This document shows, piece after piece, positions 24,055-37,334 of a stretch of 64,000 nucleotides of DNA. Below the pieces are notes generated by a model. It was not told the DNA's origin and did not search any database. It saw nothing but the letters and a program-made list of their open reading frames with translations. Each line of letters opens with the position of its first letter. Position 1 is the stretch's first letter. The translations under genes and the position numbers were made by a program. The DNA is from Begonia masoniana (lineage: Eukaryota; Streptophyta; Magnoliopsida; Cucurbitales; Begoniaceae), in assembly GCA_022432975.1 (NCBI GenBank), contig CM039515.1:18913554-18977553 (forward strand), in the 5' to 3' direction.

Positions 24055-24870
24055 CAAAAAAATCCCTGTTGGTTGACCAATATCCTCTCGTTCTATATTT
24101 TACACATAGAACGGGGGACCGTTCTAAAAAGAACGGTCCCCCGTTCTAAATGGGCTATGTATTATATTCTTCATTTTATAAATTAATTTAAAAAATATCA
24201 AACAATATTCAACTTACTTGAAATTTTTACTACATATTTACCACATAATGGGAAAATAATTTAAAATTTTTTGTAATTTTATAACGATTTTATGATTTAT
24301 TATAATTATTTTATAAAATGATTAACTAAAATTACAATATATCGTACATATGTTATAAAATCACAAAAATTTTTATATTATATTTTCATGAGGTGATGAA
24401 CCAGTAGTAAACATTTCAAGTAAAGTGAATATCGTTTGGTAGTTTTTGAAATTAATTTGTAAAGTGAAGAAAAATCTTTATAAATTAATTTTAAAAAATA
24501 ACAAACAATATTCAATTTACTTAAAATGTGTACCACATGTTCACCAAGTTATGAGAATATAATAAGAACTTTTTTGTGGTTTTATAATACTTGTACGATA
24601 TATTGTAATTTTAGTTAATTAGTTTATAAAATAATTATAATAAATCAAACAATGGTTATAAAATCACAAACATTTTAAGATTATCTTCCCATGATGTGGT
24701 GAACATGTGGTAAAAAATTTAAATAAATTGAATATTATTTGGTATTTTTATAAATTAATTTATAAAGTGAAGAATATAATACATGTCCTTTTAGAACAAA
24801 GAACGTCCCCATTATGTGTAAAATACAGAACGAGAGGACATCGATCGACTAACAGGGTTTTTTGTATTTG
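24055..24870. mobile_element. Foldback element, copy 2
   Basis: Counterpart of 2,985-3,768 in block 2. Outer arms pair: ccctgttggttgacc ... ttttacac at about 24,065-24,105 against gtgtaaaatacagaacgaga ... aacaggg at about 24,818-24,858. Interior AT-rich with the same inner inverted repeats. Non-coding. Confidence 0.68.
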
Positions 24871-25040
24871 ATTTTTGATAGTTTAAGATGTTTTGTTAAG
24901 GTTAATACTTTCAGTTTTTTTTAAAAAAAAAAAAAAATACTTTGAGATGAAAATAGATTTAATCTAATATTATATTATTGTTATTTTTTTAAAGTTGAGG
25001 AATAGCTTACCTATATAAACCCTACCTTTCTCCCATCATC

Positions 25041-25070
25041 ATTTCTTAGCAACCACTGCTCGAGCTGATT
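25041..25070 (+). pseudogene. GDSL lipase pseudogene copy 2, 5' stub
   Basis: atttcttagcaaccactgct and the next ten bases equal exon 1 of copy 1. The signal peptide and GDSL block I upstream are missing, deleted before or besides the retroelement insertion. The stub ends in the target duplication tgatt (25,066-25,070) and resumes at 34,786. Confidence 0.85.
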
Positions 25071-27607
25071 TGTGACAGCCCGAACCGAACCCGATCGGGG
25101 TCTGAGATCCAAGCCGTCGCTCCGAGACAGAAAACAGATAACGGGGACTATTTTTTTTTTGTACATTGAACTTTTAAAACATTTACAGAGAGAGAGAAAG
25201 TTCTTTGGATTCGAAATCAAACGGGAAAACAGTTAACAGAATCGAGTTCTTTGAAGTTGATAGCAAAACAGATTTCAATAATGGATAGCAGAAGAGAATA
25301 AGTGGCGAAGAAAATAAATCAACAGAAGTGAATAACAGAGAAGACGAGGAGGAACAGGGAACAGAAAGGGCGAAGGAAATAATGAAATCGGGTGTGTGAT
25401 GACGTCATCAGAAGATGTAATGACGTCATCGACATATACAGATAGTGAACAAAATCGGAAGAAAGTGATAACGTCAGCCGGAAGATGGATGACGTTAGCC
25501 GGAAGATACAGGCAATAACGGAATCAGCAGAAGGTGATGACATCAGCCGGAAGATGGATGACGTCAGCCGGAAAATACAGACAATAACAGAATCGGCAGA
25601 AGGTGATGACGTCAGTCGGATGATGGATGACGTCAGCCGGAAGAGGTAACTAAACTGGGCGGAAGACTTGTGATGACGTCAGCCCGAAGATGGGTGACGT
25701 CAGGCGGAGGATACAGACAGCAGACGGAATTCGGATGAGGTGATAACGTCAGCCGGAAGATGGATGACGTCAACCGGAAGATACAGACAACAGACAATAT
25801 TGGATGAGATGATGACGTCAGCCGGAAGATGGATGACGTCAACCGGAAGATACTGACAATAGACAACACCGGATGAGATGAAGACGTCATCGGATGAGAT
25901 AATTGAACTGGGTGGTGGAGGTGGATGACGTCACTGGTGGATATACACTTAAACAGCAGTGGACGTGATCGGATGATATAGTCTAAAAGGGGCAGGGTTT
26001 GACAACTTTTAACAGAAGACATACGGGCAGGGAGCATCAAAACAGAAGGCATAAGGGTTTCAAACCTTCAAAACCCGATTCAAAACAAGATTTTTGAAAC
26101 ACACCTTGCAGATGAAAGATTTCAACTGACATATTTAAGAAAGACAGACTGCATGGATAGCTCTAGAATTCGAGACCATCCATGCAAACCTTTAAACAGG
26201 AAAATATTCTAAAACATTTCAGAACATTCAAGACATGAGTTCAACTGTCAAATACAGTGATTTCTAAAGCTGAGACATCAGAACTTGTACATTGTTCTAA
26301 AAGTAAAACCTCTAAATTAGTACAGAACCTAACATGCAATTGCAGAATCTACCAAAAGAAGAGTTTTTACAGAATTTACAACACAACCAGAACTTCCAGA
26401 AGACTTTACAGATATAGACATTACAGAAAACTTAAACCTCGGGTCAGAATTTGTCTGGCTGTAGCAATCACACCCCCATGAGCTCGATCCACCAGCCACC
26501 TATTCATCAGACTGAGGCACGAAGTCCTCATTTTCGGGTTCAGTACCTACATCAGAGAGTTCATCTATGAGCCTAAAGCTGAGTAAAAACATAATAGATA
26601 TGCAGTGATGCAAAAATGCTATGCATGCGGTTTTCAGAAATACAGTGACAGTACAGAACATTACGTTTCAGTGGCAGAGGGGTATAAGTGGGGCTTATAG
26701 GGGAACAAGCAGTGCACGATAGGCACAACAGATTTTCAGAACAGATTCAGAACAGAAACAGTAGGCCCGTCGCTGTCCCGCACTTAACCGGTACATTTCA
26801 GTCAGATTTTATCTTATTTAGTTTCAAACAGTGTACAGAAAACATTTGCATTTCTTTCAGAGAAAACGTGTATGCATGAACAGTGCTTGAACTTAAACAG
26901 GCAGAGAGCAGATGACAGAAATAACAGAACATACGGTGAAACAGAACATAGACAACTCAAAACATAACTATAACATTTCTACCCAAAACAACCCGACAGA
27001 ACAGAAAACCTAGTACCTCCGAGATGTAGGGCCTTAAGGGCCAACCTACGGATATGAACTTACCTGTGGTCCGAAATGCAACAAGCTTGAACGCACGAGC
27101 ACTGTGGTTCACGAACCTATAGCATGCATAAACGGACATTAACCCTAAACATCATGAAACTAGCAAATAAATAAACTAAAAATCGTTCTCTATCTAAGAT
27201 GATTACCTTAGACCGAAAAATAGGAGGAAAATCAAAGAAGGAAGAAACTCCTTGCGTTGGTTTTCTTCTACCAAAAGAGAGAAGCAAATAGGGAAATGAG
27301 AGAAAGCAGAGAGGGAAAAGTCTCACGTAGGAGGAAGAGAAGAAAATGGAATACATGGCTTGTCTTCTTCCACAAGTTTGCCAAGTGTCAATCATCCATT
27401 TAATTTCTCCCACCAACCTTAATTTCTTCCTAATTTGCCCTTCCATTGGTTTTTGACTTAGTGTTTAGTTTAGTTACACATTAGTTTGGTTCACCCCTCA
27501 CTAAATGCTCCAACATTTTACAATGAAGTTGCTATCGTATTTATGGCAATTTAAATCCATACAATAATTCAACAGATTATTACATGGCCAAAATGCCGGG
27601 TGTTACA
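25071..27607 (-). repeat. 3' LTR of element B
   Basis: On the plus strand it reads tgtgacagcc ... gggtgttaca; 2,537 bp. Includes the TGACGTCA array (25,400-25,933), a cctTAAgg palindrome around 27,033-27,040 and a splice-donor-like CAG|GTAAGTTC (plus 27,056-27,066, read on minus). Confidence 0.95.
25400..25933. repeat. TGACGTCA-rich imperfect tandem array in LTR B
   Basis: Eleven exact TGACGTCA octamers (25,400; 25,421; 25,559; 25,607; 25,628; 25,674; 25,695; 25,765; 25,813; 25,834; 25,926) in 534 bp, most followed by gccggaagatgga-like text, plus several one-base variants. TGACGTCA is the palindromic core bound by plant TGA-type bZIP factors. The partner LTR has about twelve (32,595-33,110). 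Confidence 0.9.
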
Positions 27608-27622
27608 TTCCACCCACCTTAA
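27608..27622 (-). promoter_or_regulatory. Polypurine tract of element B
   Basis: Minus-strand ttaaggtgggtggaa, adjoining the 3' LTR. Confidence 0.75.
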
Positions 27623-27647
27623 CAGAAATTTTGACCCCAAAATTTGC

Positions 27648-30600
27648 CTAAGCGAATAACTCCGAATATTGGGCTCTAACATCCTCTTGTCTTTCTCACG
27701 TAGCTTCCTCCACATTATGATTTCGCCATAAAACTTTCACCAATGGGACCACACGATTGCGTAACACTTTAAGTGACATATCCAATATCTGTATAGGCCT
27801 TTCTTCATATGTCAACGTCGGCATGATATCGAAGTCCACCTGTTTCACGATCTGAGTTGGATCCCGTACACACCTTCTCAACATTGACACATGGAAAACA
27901 TCATGAACACCATCCATTGACGCTGGTAGCTGTAGTCTGTAGGCCATATTCCCAATTCTCTTCAAGATGGGAAAAGACCCAACAAACCTTGGGCTTAGCT
28001 TTCCTTTCCTGCCAAATCTCATTACGCCTTTGAAAGGTGACACCTTCAAAAACACTTCATCACCCTCAGCAAACTCTAAATCTCTTCTTCTATGGTCCGC
28101 ATAACTTTTCTGCCGACTCTGTGTAGCTTGGATTCTTTGCTTGATTGCAGCTATTACCCCAGACATTTGTTGTAGTATTTCGGGGCCGATAAGCTTGGTT
28201 TCCCCAACTTCATCCCAACACAATGGAGATATACACTTTCTGCCGTAGAGAGCTTCATATGGAGCCATGCCAATTGTAGCCTGGTAGCTATTGTTGTAAG
28301 CGAACTCCACAAGCGGTAGGTATCTACTCCAAGGAGCATGAAATTCCAGCACGCACGACCTTAACATATTCTCTAGTATTTGAATTGTTCTCTCGGATTG
28401 CCCATCCGTCTGTGGATGAAACGCCGTGCTGAAATCCAACCTGGTGCCCAGGGAGCTTTGCAAGCTTTTCCAGAACCTCGATGTGAATCTAGGATCTCGG
28501 TCAGATACAATCGACACAGGTACCCCATGCAGCTTGACAATCTCACTTATGTATAGTTTTGCATACTGGTCCATAGAGAATGTCGTCTTCACAGGCAGAA
28601 AATGGGTCGACTTCGTCAATCTGTCCACTATGACCCAAATAATGTTATGGCCCTTAGCTATTCTTGATAGGCCAACAACAAAATCCATCGTTATATTCTC
28701 CCATTTCCATTTGGGGATCGGGAGAGGTTGAAGCGTTCCACTCGGTCGTTGATGTTCAGCCTTGACTTGTTGACATATCATACAAGACTCCACATATTTG
28801 GCCACTTCATTCTTCATATTCGGCCACCAGAAGTGAAGTTTCAAGTCTTGATACATCTTCGTGCTTCCAGGATGCACAGAGAAAGAAGATGAATAGGCTT
28901 CCGACAAGATGTGCTTCCGTAGTTCTTCGTCTTTCGGAACATACCATCTGTTTTTGAACTTCAGAATACCATCTCCCGAATAACTGAAATCGGAAGAAGC
29001 CATTGGTACCTTGCTCACCATATCATCCATCTCCTTTGAATTGGTCTTCTGGGCTTCTTTAATTCGGTCTAGGACGATGGGCCGTAGCGTCAAGTTTGCT
29101 AGTATGGCTGACAGCCCAGAAACTATCTCCATATCAAAATTCTGTATCTTAGTCCTCAAAGGCATCGACACGGCCGATATAGCTGGTTGCATAGTGTCCG
29201 ACATCCTGCTCAATGCATCAGCTACTACGTTAGCTTTACCAGGATGGTATTTGATCTCAACATCGTAGTCTTTTACAAATTCTAACCACCGCCTATGTCT
29301 CATATTCAACTCTTTCTGAGTAAAGAGGTACTTCAAACTCTTGTAGTCAGAAAACACCTCACATGATTGTCCATATAAGTGATGTCTCCATACTTTCAGC
29401 GGAAACACAACTACCGCTAACTCAAGGTCGTGAGTAGGGTAGTTTTGTTCATGGTTCTTCAATTGTCTGGATGCATATGCTACAACTTTCCCTTCTTGCA
29501 TTAATACGCATCCCAAGCCAACCTTGGACGCATCACAGTACACGCTGAATTTACCGTCTTCAACTGGCAATACTAACAGCGGGGCAGTAGTTAATTTCTG
29601 CTTAAGTGTTTGAAAACTTAACTCACAAGCTTCAGACCACCTGAACTTAATTTCCTTCCTCGTTAAGCTGGTCATAGGCTTCGCTATCACAGAAAATCCC
29701 TTGATGAATTTCCTGTAATAACCAGCTAGTCCGATGAAACTCCGTACCTCACTGGCATTCCTCGGTCTTGGTCATTCCTTCACTGCCAGAATTTTGGCTA
29801 GATCCACAGACACTTCTTCAGCAGACACCACGTGGCCAAGGAAATTAATCATGTTCAGCCAAAATTCACACTTTGATAGCTTGGCATATAATCGATGCTG
29901 TTTTAGAATTGACAGTACAATAGCCAAGTGACCCTCATGTTCGGCTTCACTTCTAGAATACACTAGGATGTCGTTGATAAATACGATCACAAATTTATCC
30001 AGATAGTCCTGGAATACTCTGTTCATTAGGTCCATAAATGATACCGGAGCATTAGTTAACCTGAACGACATCACCAAGAACTCGTAATGCCCGTATCGAG
30101 TCCTGAATGCGGTCTTTGGAATATCATCAGCTCTGACCTTCAACTGGTAATAACCGGAGTGCCAGTCAATCTTAGAAAATACCCGAGCCCCTTGTAGTTG
30201 GTCAAATAAATCATCGATTCTCGGCAACGGGTACTTATTCTTGATCGTTAACTTGTTCAGCTCAAGGTAGTCAATACACATCCGTAGGGACTCATCCTTC
30301 TTCTTGACAAACAAGACGGGAGCACCCCACGGAGAGAAACTGGGGCGCACAAAACCCTTGTCCACCAACTCTTTTAGCTGAGCCTTCAATTCCTTCAGCT
30401 CAATTGGTGTCATACGGTACGGATTCTTCGATACTGGTTCCGCACCTGGATATACGTTAATTTCAAACTCAATTTCGCGATCAGGTGGCAATCCCGATAG
30501 GTCATCTATGAAAACCTCTGGGAAGTCTCGGACTACCGGAATAGTTTGAAGTTCCACCTCACCTTGTCTTTGAACATCTACTACGTGGGCAAGGAATCTG

Positions 30601-32087
30601 ACACATCCTGACCTCATTAGCGGTCGAGCTTTCAGGGAAGATATAACAGGCATACGGTGTTTCTTTGGTATTGCTTGGTAAGAGAATTCTACCTCATTCG
30701 GGCGTTTAAACAACACAAGCCCGGACCTACAGTTGATGGTGGCATGGTGTCTAAACAGCCAGTCCATCCCCAGAATGACATCGTACCCTTTCATACCGAT
30801 GACGATAAGGTTGGCGTACAACTTCTGGTTTCCTACTGACACTATATCACTCCGTACCACCTGCTCGGAGTGCATAAACTCTCCGGACGGTAGCATAATG
30901 CTGTAGGACTGGTCTGACGACGTACAATTAACCTTCTGTCTAACTACGAAGTCTATGGCCACAAACGAATGTGTGGCCCCCGTGTCCCACAAGGTATAAG
31001 CAGGTGTATCACATATTATAATTGTACCGGTTATTGCCGTGTGCAGATCAGCATCATCAACATCTTCCATCATTGCAAACACTCTCGGCACGGCTTGACC
31101 TGTTCTGGTGTCGGGCATTGGGCAATCCCGAACAAGATCTCCTCCTTTGCCACATCGGAAGCATTGGCCGGTAGCAAGCCTGCATTCTCCTTTGTGAGGC
31201 TTCTGGCACCGCAGGCATACTAAAAGTTGAGGAGCCCCCATTGGTCTCTTTCCTTTGTCTTGATAAAGGATGGCTTCATTGGGCCTTTTAATGCCCATGT
31301 TTTGTTGCTGTTGAGGTTGTAAATTTTGGCCCCTTTGCTGTTGTTGCTGTTGCTGTTGAGGAACATTTCAAATAATTCCTCTTAGTGAATCCCTTTGTCT
31401 CTGGGACTTTATTTCTAAGGCCTCTAACTGATAAGCCTTGGCCACCACCTTCACATACGGTGCCTCATCGAACCCTTCAGTTGTGATTCCTCGCAAAAGG
31501 TCCATCTTCAACCCTTGAATGAACTGGTGCACTTTGTTCTCATCGGTGGCCACCAGGTGTGTTGCATATCGGGACAATGACTCAAATTTCTGAACATATT
31601 CGGCCACTGACCCATATTGTCGCAGCCGAGAAAATTCGAGCAACTTTTTCTTCCTCACTCCCCGGTCAAAGTACTTTTCGTAAAAGATTTTTGTAAATCC
31701 ATCCCAGCTTGATGCCACAGTAGTGGACTGCACCGTGTCCCACCAAAATCCAGCACTTTCGGTGAGATAGAATGTGGCGCAATTAACCTTCTTGTTGTCT
31801 TCTACTTCTGCATATCTGAACATCTTCTCCATTGTTCGAATCCAGGTTTCAGCACGGGTCGGGTCTGTAGACAATCCATCAAATGAAGGCGGCTAGAGTC
31901 GCCGAAATCTGTCTCCACTGTTGTCTCGCGGCGCATTATCACGATTGTTATCCCCATGGTTATTGTTTCTATCATCTTCTTGGGCCATCATGCGTTCAAC
32001 CATGCGTGACTGTGCACCCACCAGTTCGGTTAGTCGGTCAATGGCACGAGAGCATTCACTTGACTCTTCCTGACGTCCTCTCACCAT
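27648..32087 (-). pseudogene. Gag-pol polyprotein of element B, near intact
   Basis: A single frame of 1,480 codons from ATG 32,087 (MVRGRQEESSE) to a natural TAG at 27,648-27,650, with four internal stops (31,893; 31,368; 29,772; 27,696) and no frameshift. Gag core has AGFWWDTVQSTT; the zinc knuckle is [14 protein letters not shown] (the usual CCHC His reads Asp). Protease [23 protein letters not shown] with [13 protein letters not shown], where the first catalytic Asp of the usual FIDD is Asn (codon at 29,973-29,975); RNase [15 protein letters not shown]; integrase [13 protein letters not shown] and [13 protein letters not shown], both complete; chromodomain-like tail [16 protein letters not shown]. 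All four stops and the Asp-to-Asn change fit C-to-T or G-to-A transitions. It would need other elements' proteins to move. Confidence 0.95.
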
Positions 32088-32231
32088 TTCTAATAAACCC
32101 TATAAACAGAATAACCTAATTTAATAAACAGAACTTTGACAGGAATTTAAACACTTACAGTTGGTGGAGCGATCTCACGTGGCGGGTTGCGCAGTCAGAC
32201 ATTTCATAGAATCGGTTTTAAAACCTTATCT

Positions 32232-32242
32232 CTCTGATACCA
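32232..32242 (-). promoter_or_regulatory. Primer binding site of element B
   Basis: Minus-strand tggtatcagag, four bases inside the 5' LTR end (LTR starts at plus 32,247). Complementary to initiator tRNA-Met. Confidence 0.92.
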
Positions 32243-32246
32243 CAAC

Positions 32247-34785
32247 TGTGACAGCCCGAACCGAACCCGATCGGGGTCCGAGATCCAAGCCGTCGCTCCG
32301 AGACAGAAAACGGATAACGGGGACTATTTTTTTGTGTACATTGAACTTTTAAAACATTTACAAAGAGAGAGAAAGTTCTCTGGATTCGAAATCAAACGGG
32401 AAAACAGTTAACAGAATCGAGTTCTTTGAAGTTGATACCAAAACAGATTTCAATAATGGATAGCAGAAGAGAATAAGTGGCGAAGAAAATAAATCAACAG
32501 AAGTGAATAACAGAGAAGACGGGGAGGAACAGGGAACAGAAAGGGTGAAGGAAATAATGAAATCGGGTGTGTGATGATGTCATCGAAAGATGTAATGACG
32601 TCATCGGCATATACAGATAGTGAACAAAATCGGCAGAAGGTGATGACGTCAGCCGGAAGATGGATGACATCAGCCAGAAGATACAGGCAATAACGGAATC
32701 GGCAGAAGGTGATGACGTCAGCCGGAAGATGGATGACGTCAGTCGGAAGATACAGGCAATAACGGAATCGGCAGAAGATGATGACGTCAGCCGGATGATG
32801 GATGAAGTCAGCCGGAAGAGGTAACTAAACTGGGCGGAAGACTTGTGGTGACGTCAGCTAGAAGATGGGTGACGTCAGGCGGAGGATACAGACAGCAGAC
32901 GGAATTCAGATGAGGTGATGACGTCAACCAGAAGATGGATGACGTCAACTGGAAGATACAAACAACAGACAACACGACCGGATGAGATGATGACGTCAGC
33001 CAGAAGATGGATGACGTCAACCGGAAGATACAGACAACAGAAGACACCGGATGAGATGAAGACGTCATCGGATGAGATAATTGAACTGGGCGGTGGAGGT
33101 GGATGACGTCACCGGTGGATATACACTTAAACAGCAGTGGACGTGATCGGATGATATAGTCTAAAAGGGGCAGGGTTTGACAACTTTTAACAAAAAGACA
33201 TACGGGCAGGGAGCATCAAAACAGAAGGCATAAGAGTTTCAAACCTTCAAAACCCGATTCAAAACAAGATTTTTGAAACACACCTTGCAGATGATAGATT
33301 TAACCTGACAGATTTAAGAAAGACAGACTGCATGGATAGCTCTAGAATTCGAGACCATCCATGCAAACCTTAAAACAGGAAAATATTCTAAAACATTTCA
33401 GAACATTCAGGACATGAGTTCAACTATCAAATACAGTGATTTCTAAAGCTGAGACATCAGAACTTGTACATTGTTCTAAAAGTAAAACCTTTGAATTAGT
33501 ACAGAACCTAACATGCAATTGCAGAATCTACCAAAAGAAGAGTTTTTACAGAATTTACAACACAACCAGAACTTCCAGAAGACTTTACAGATATAGACAT
33601 TACAGAAAACTTAAACCTCGGGTCAGAATTTGTCTGGCTGCAGCAACCACACCCCCATGAGCTCGATCCACCAGCCACCTATTCATCAGACTGAGGCACG
33701 AATTCCTCATTTTCGGGTTCAGTACCTACATCAGAGAGTTCATCTATGAGCCTAAAACTCAGTAAGAACATAATAGATATACAGTGATGCAAAATGCTAT
33801 GCATGCGGTTTTCAGAAATACAGTGACAGTACAGAACATTACGTTTCAGTGGCAGAGGGGTATAAGTGGGGCTTATAGGGGAACAGGCAGTGCACGACAG
33901 GCACAACAGATTTTCAGAACAGATTTAGAACAGAAACAGTAGGCCAGTCCCCGTCCCGCACTTAACCGGTACATTTCAGTCAGATTTTATCTTATTTAGT
34001 TTCAAACAGTGTACAGAAAACATTTGCATTTCTTTCAGAGAAAACGTGTATGCATGAACAGTGCTTGAACTTAAACAGGCAGAGAGCAGATGACAGAAAT
34101 AACAGAACATACGGTGAAACAGAACATAGACAACTCAAAACATAACTATAACCTTTCTACCCAAAACAACCCGACAGAACAGAAAACCTAGTACCTCCGA
34201 GATGTAGGGCCTTAAGGGCCAACCTACGGATATGAACTTACCTGTGGTCCGAAATGCAACAAGCTTGAACGCACGAGCACTGTGGTTCAATAACCTATAG
34301 CATGCATAAACGGACATTAACCCTAAACATCACGAAACTAGCAAATAAATAAACTAAAAATCGTTCTCTATCTAAGATGATTACCTTAGACCGAAAAACA
34401 GGAGGAAAATCAAAGAAGGAAGAAACTCCTTGCGTTGGTTTTCTTCAACCAAAAGAGAGAAGCAGAGAGGGAAATGAGAGAAAGGAGAGAGGGAAAAGTC
34501 TCACGTAGGAGGAAGAGAAGAAAATGGAATACATGGCTTGTCTTCTTCCACAAGTTTGCCAAGTGTCAATCATCCATTTAATTTCTCCCACCAACCTTAA
34601 TTTCTTCCAAATTTTCACTTCCATTGGTTTTTGATTTAGTGTTTAGTTTAGTTACACATTAGTTTGGTTCACCCCTCACTAAATGCTCCAACATTTTACA
34701 ATGAAGTTGCTATCGTATTTATGGCAATTTAAATCCATACAATAATTCAACAGATTATTACATGGCCAAAATGCCGGGTGTTACA
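32247..34785 (-). repeat. 5' LTR of element B
   Basis: 2,539 bp, nearly identical by eye to the other LTR, with scattered substitutions and short indels, including some within the TGACGTCA array. Ends next to the target duplication tgatt. Confidence 0.95.
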
Positions 34786-36220
34786 TGATTCGCCTTCTTA
34801 TGGCGTTGATTTTCCTTCTCATCGACCCACTGGACGTTTCTCTAATGGCCTCAACATTCTTGATCTTATCTGTTAGGGCTCTCTATCTCTCTCTCTCTCT
34901 CTCCCTCTCTCTCTCTCTCTTTGTTTGCTATTTCTTTTTCATGATCATCGTTTTTTATGCTCAGCTTATTGACAGTTTTTCTGCTGGAATTTGCAAGTAA
35001 ACTTACTAACTTCGTCTCCGAAATTGCGATAAAATGATGGGATGACATCGGTTTTATTTTTAGATTTGGGTAAAATGTTTGCATTTTAGGTCGAGTCGGC
35101 TCGAATTTTTTGTTGCCGTACTTGAGCCCCGAGCTCACTGGAAGGAGACTTCTCGACAGAGCAAATTTTGCTTCTGCCGGAATTGGTATCCTCAACGAAA
35201 CCGAAGTTCAGTTCGTAACTCCAAACTCATTCCTCTTACTACCAAAATTGAAACCAAAACTTAAAAGATGCTCAAGTTTTGTTCATTTTTCAGATTAACA
35301 TTATCAGAATGTATAGGCAATTTGAGTTGTTCAAAGATTACCAAAGACGGTTGAGTGGTTTGATCGGAGCTCAAAAGGCCAAGAAACTCGTCAATGGGGC
35401 TCTTGTCCTCATCATGGTTGGCGGTAACAATTTCGTCAACAACTATTACTTGGTACCTTTCTCGGCTAGGTCTTGCCAATACTCTCTCCCCGATTACGTC
35501 AAATTTCTCATCTCGGAATATCGAAAACTCTTACTTGTATGTTACCCTCGCGAGCTCGATATACACACATGCATGTACAAGGACATTTAATGTGCTTATT
35601 TAGACTTGGAGGTGTAAGCATTCAATTCGATTTTAAATAAATTATTGAAAATGCGAATGAAAATCAGAATTTATACGAGTTGGGAGCACGATGAGTTCTT
35701 GTGATGGGGACCGGGCCGCTCGGATGCGTCCCTACCGAACTAGCTATGCGAAGCCTGAATGGGCAGTGCTCCTCTAAGCTACAATGAGCCACAATCTTAT
35801 ACAACCCTCAACTTCTTCAAATGGTCAAAGGAATCAACAAACAAATCGGCTCAGACATCTTCATCGCGGCCAACACGAAGCAAATGCATGACGATTTCTA
35901 CTCCGATCCGCAAGCATTTGGTACATAATATGTGGAATTCATTTTTTGCTTCCTTTAATATTTTTAGGATTGTAATTTTTCAAATAATTTTAAACAACAG
36001 AGTAGGTTTCATCACAACGAAAATAGCGTGTTGTGGCCAGGGGCCGCACAATGGGCTTAGATTATGCACACCTGCCTCAAATTTATGTTTGAACCGAGAT
36101 GTTTACGCGTTCGCGGACCCGTTCCATTCGTCCGAGAGGGTGAATCGTATATTAGTGAAGCAGATTTTGTCCGGCTCAACAAACTACATGTATCCAATGA
36201 ATCTCACCACCATTATATAG
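34786..36220 (+). pseudogene. GDSL esterase/lipase pseudogene, copy 2 (main part)
   Basis: Continues the stub at 25,041-25,070 after element B. Exon 1 remainder, exon 2 (SPELTGRRLLDRANFASAGI), exon 3 (about 35,293-35,536; [10 protein letters not shown], where the usual GGND Asp is Asn), exon 4 (about 35,673-35,925; one stop) and exon 5 (about 36,001-36,220; [32 protein letters not shown] with the catalytic Asp-x-x-His kept). Ends MNLTTI with a TAG. No start, no GDSL Ser block and a 9.7-kb insertion make it non-functional. Exons 4-5 are better kept than in copy 1, so the two copies died by separate lesions. Confidence 0.9.
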
Positions 36221-37334
36221 CCTTTGCTTTGTATGAGAGATGAATTTGCTTTGGAATTTGAATTTGGCGCAAATAACTTAAAATGGTAGGCCAGAGTTAT
36301 CAAAGTCTTTGCATACTTTTCTCTACAAATGTCAATATTCTAAAAATTTGTTGTAGCATTGTCAACATATCTTTTGTATTTTTAATTAAATATTTATGAT
36401 TATTCTAATGAAAGAGCAGCATATTATCTCTACCTCACGCATTCTAGAACCTCGTTGGCTTTGAATTAGCCATTTGAAAATTTGTTATCAAGAATGAATT
36501 GGATGACACAACCTTTTTCATCCAAGACCAAGCTACACAATGATGCAGGGGAAGAATTGTTTCGATAGAAACATAAAGGTATAACAATAACAGATAAATA
36601 ATTATCAAACTATAGATAATTTGTATTAATTGTCAAGTCTTAAAGTCTGTTTTTTAAAATCAATCACAACCCTTAAAGTAAAGTTCAGTAATGTGATCTA
36701 AAATATCTAATAAGATATACTAAATATATAGAAAAGCTTTTAGAAAGATAAATTATAATTTTAAGAAGTTAAAACGAATAAAACTAAATATTAAATAAGA
36801 TGAGAAGAATAAGATATTAAATCATATACTTGGTCATGGGTTTGGTCTATATAGGGCATAAAAAATACTTACATATTAAGTACGCAAAAATTTGAGTTAC
36901 GTGGTATCAAATTCTGGTGCACTCGAGATTTGATATTGTTTTGGAGTGATATCAAATCCAAATTCTTAAAAATATTTTATAGAACAAGTATTAATCCAAT
37001 TCTAATCGTTCTTATTTTTAATTAAAAAAAAAGTTGTGGTTACTCTGTTTACTTTCATTTATTGTATCACATTGGGTATGACTATGCCATTTAGTTTACA
37101 TTATAAAAATAAATATATAAAATATATATAACAATTAAATTAATATGTTATAGAGGAGGGAGAGAGAGAGAGAGAGGATTGAAAACCGTGCAAATCGATT
37201 GGGAAAGTACAACATACACCAATTTTTATTCTATATGTGAATCATAATGATTCATTCATATATGGTGGAATTAAAATACAAAAACACATGCATCAACCAA
37301 ACCACGTAATGCAATTGCAGAAGATAATGAAACC
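36221..37334. other. AT-rich intergenic region between GDSL copy 2 and GLP gene 2
   Basis: No gene. Colinear with 5,562-7,302, shortened by deletions. Contains a GA microsatellite at about 37,154-37,178. Confidence 0.6.

Larger units (their letters stand above)
25071..34785 (-). mobile_element. Complete Ty3/gypsy chromovirus, element B
   Basis: 9,715 bp, minus orientation, flanked by tgatt at 25,066-25,070 and 34,786-34,790. LTRs of 2,537 and 2,539 bp begin tgtaacacccggc and end ctgtcaca on the element's strand. It has an initiator-Met primer site, a polypurine tract and one gag-pol frame with only four stops. Inserted in exon 1 of GDSL pseudogene copy 2. The solo LTR at 46,511-49,022 belongs to the same or a close family, and the element starting at 59,018 is a related one. 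Confidence 0.96.
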
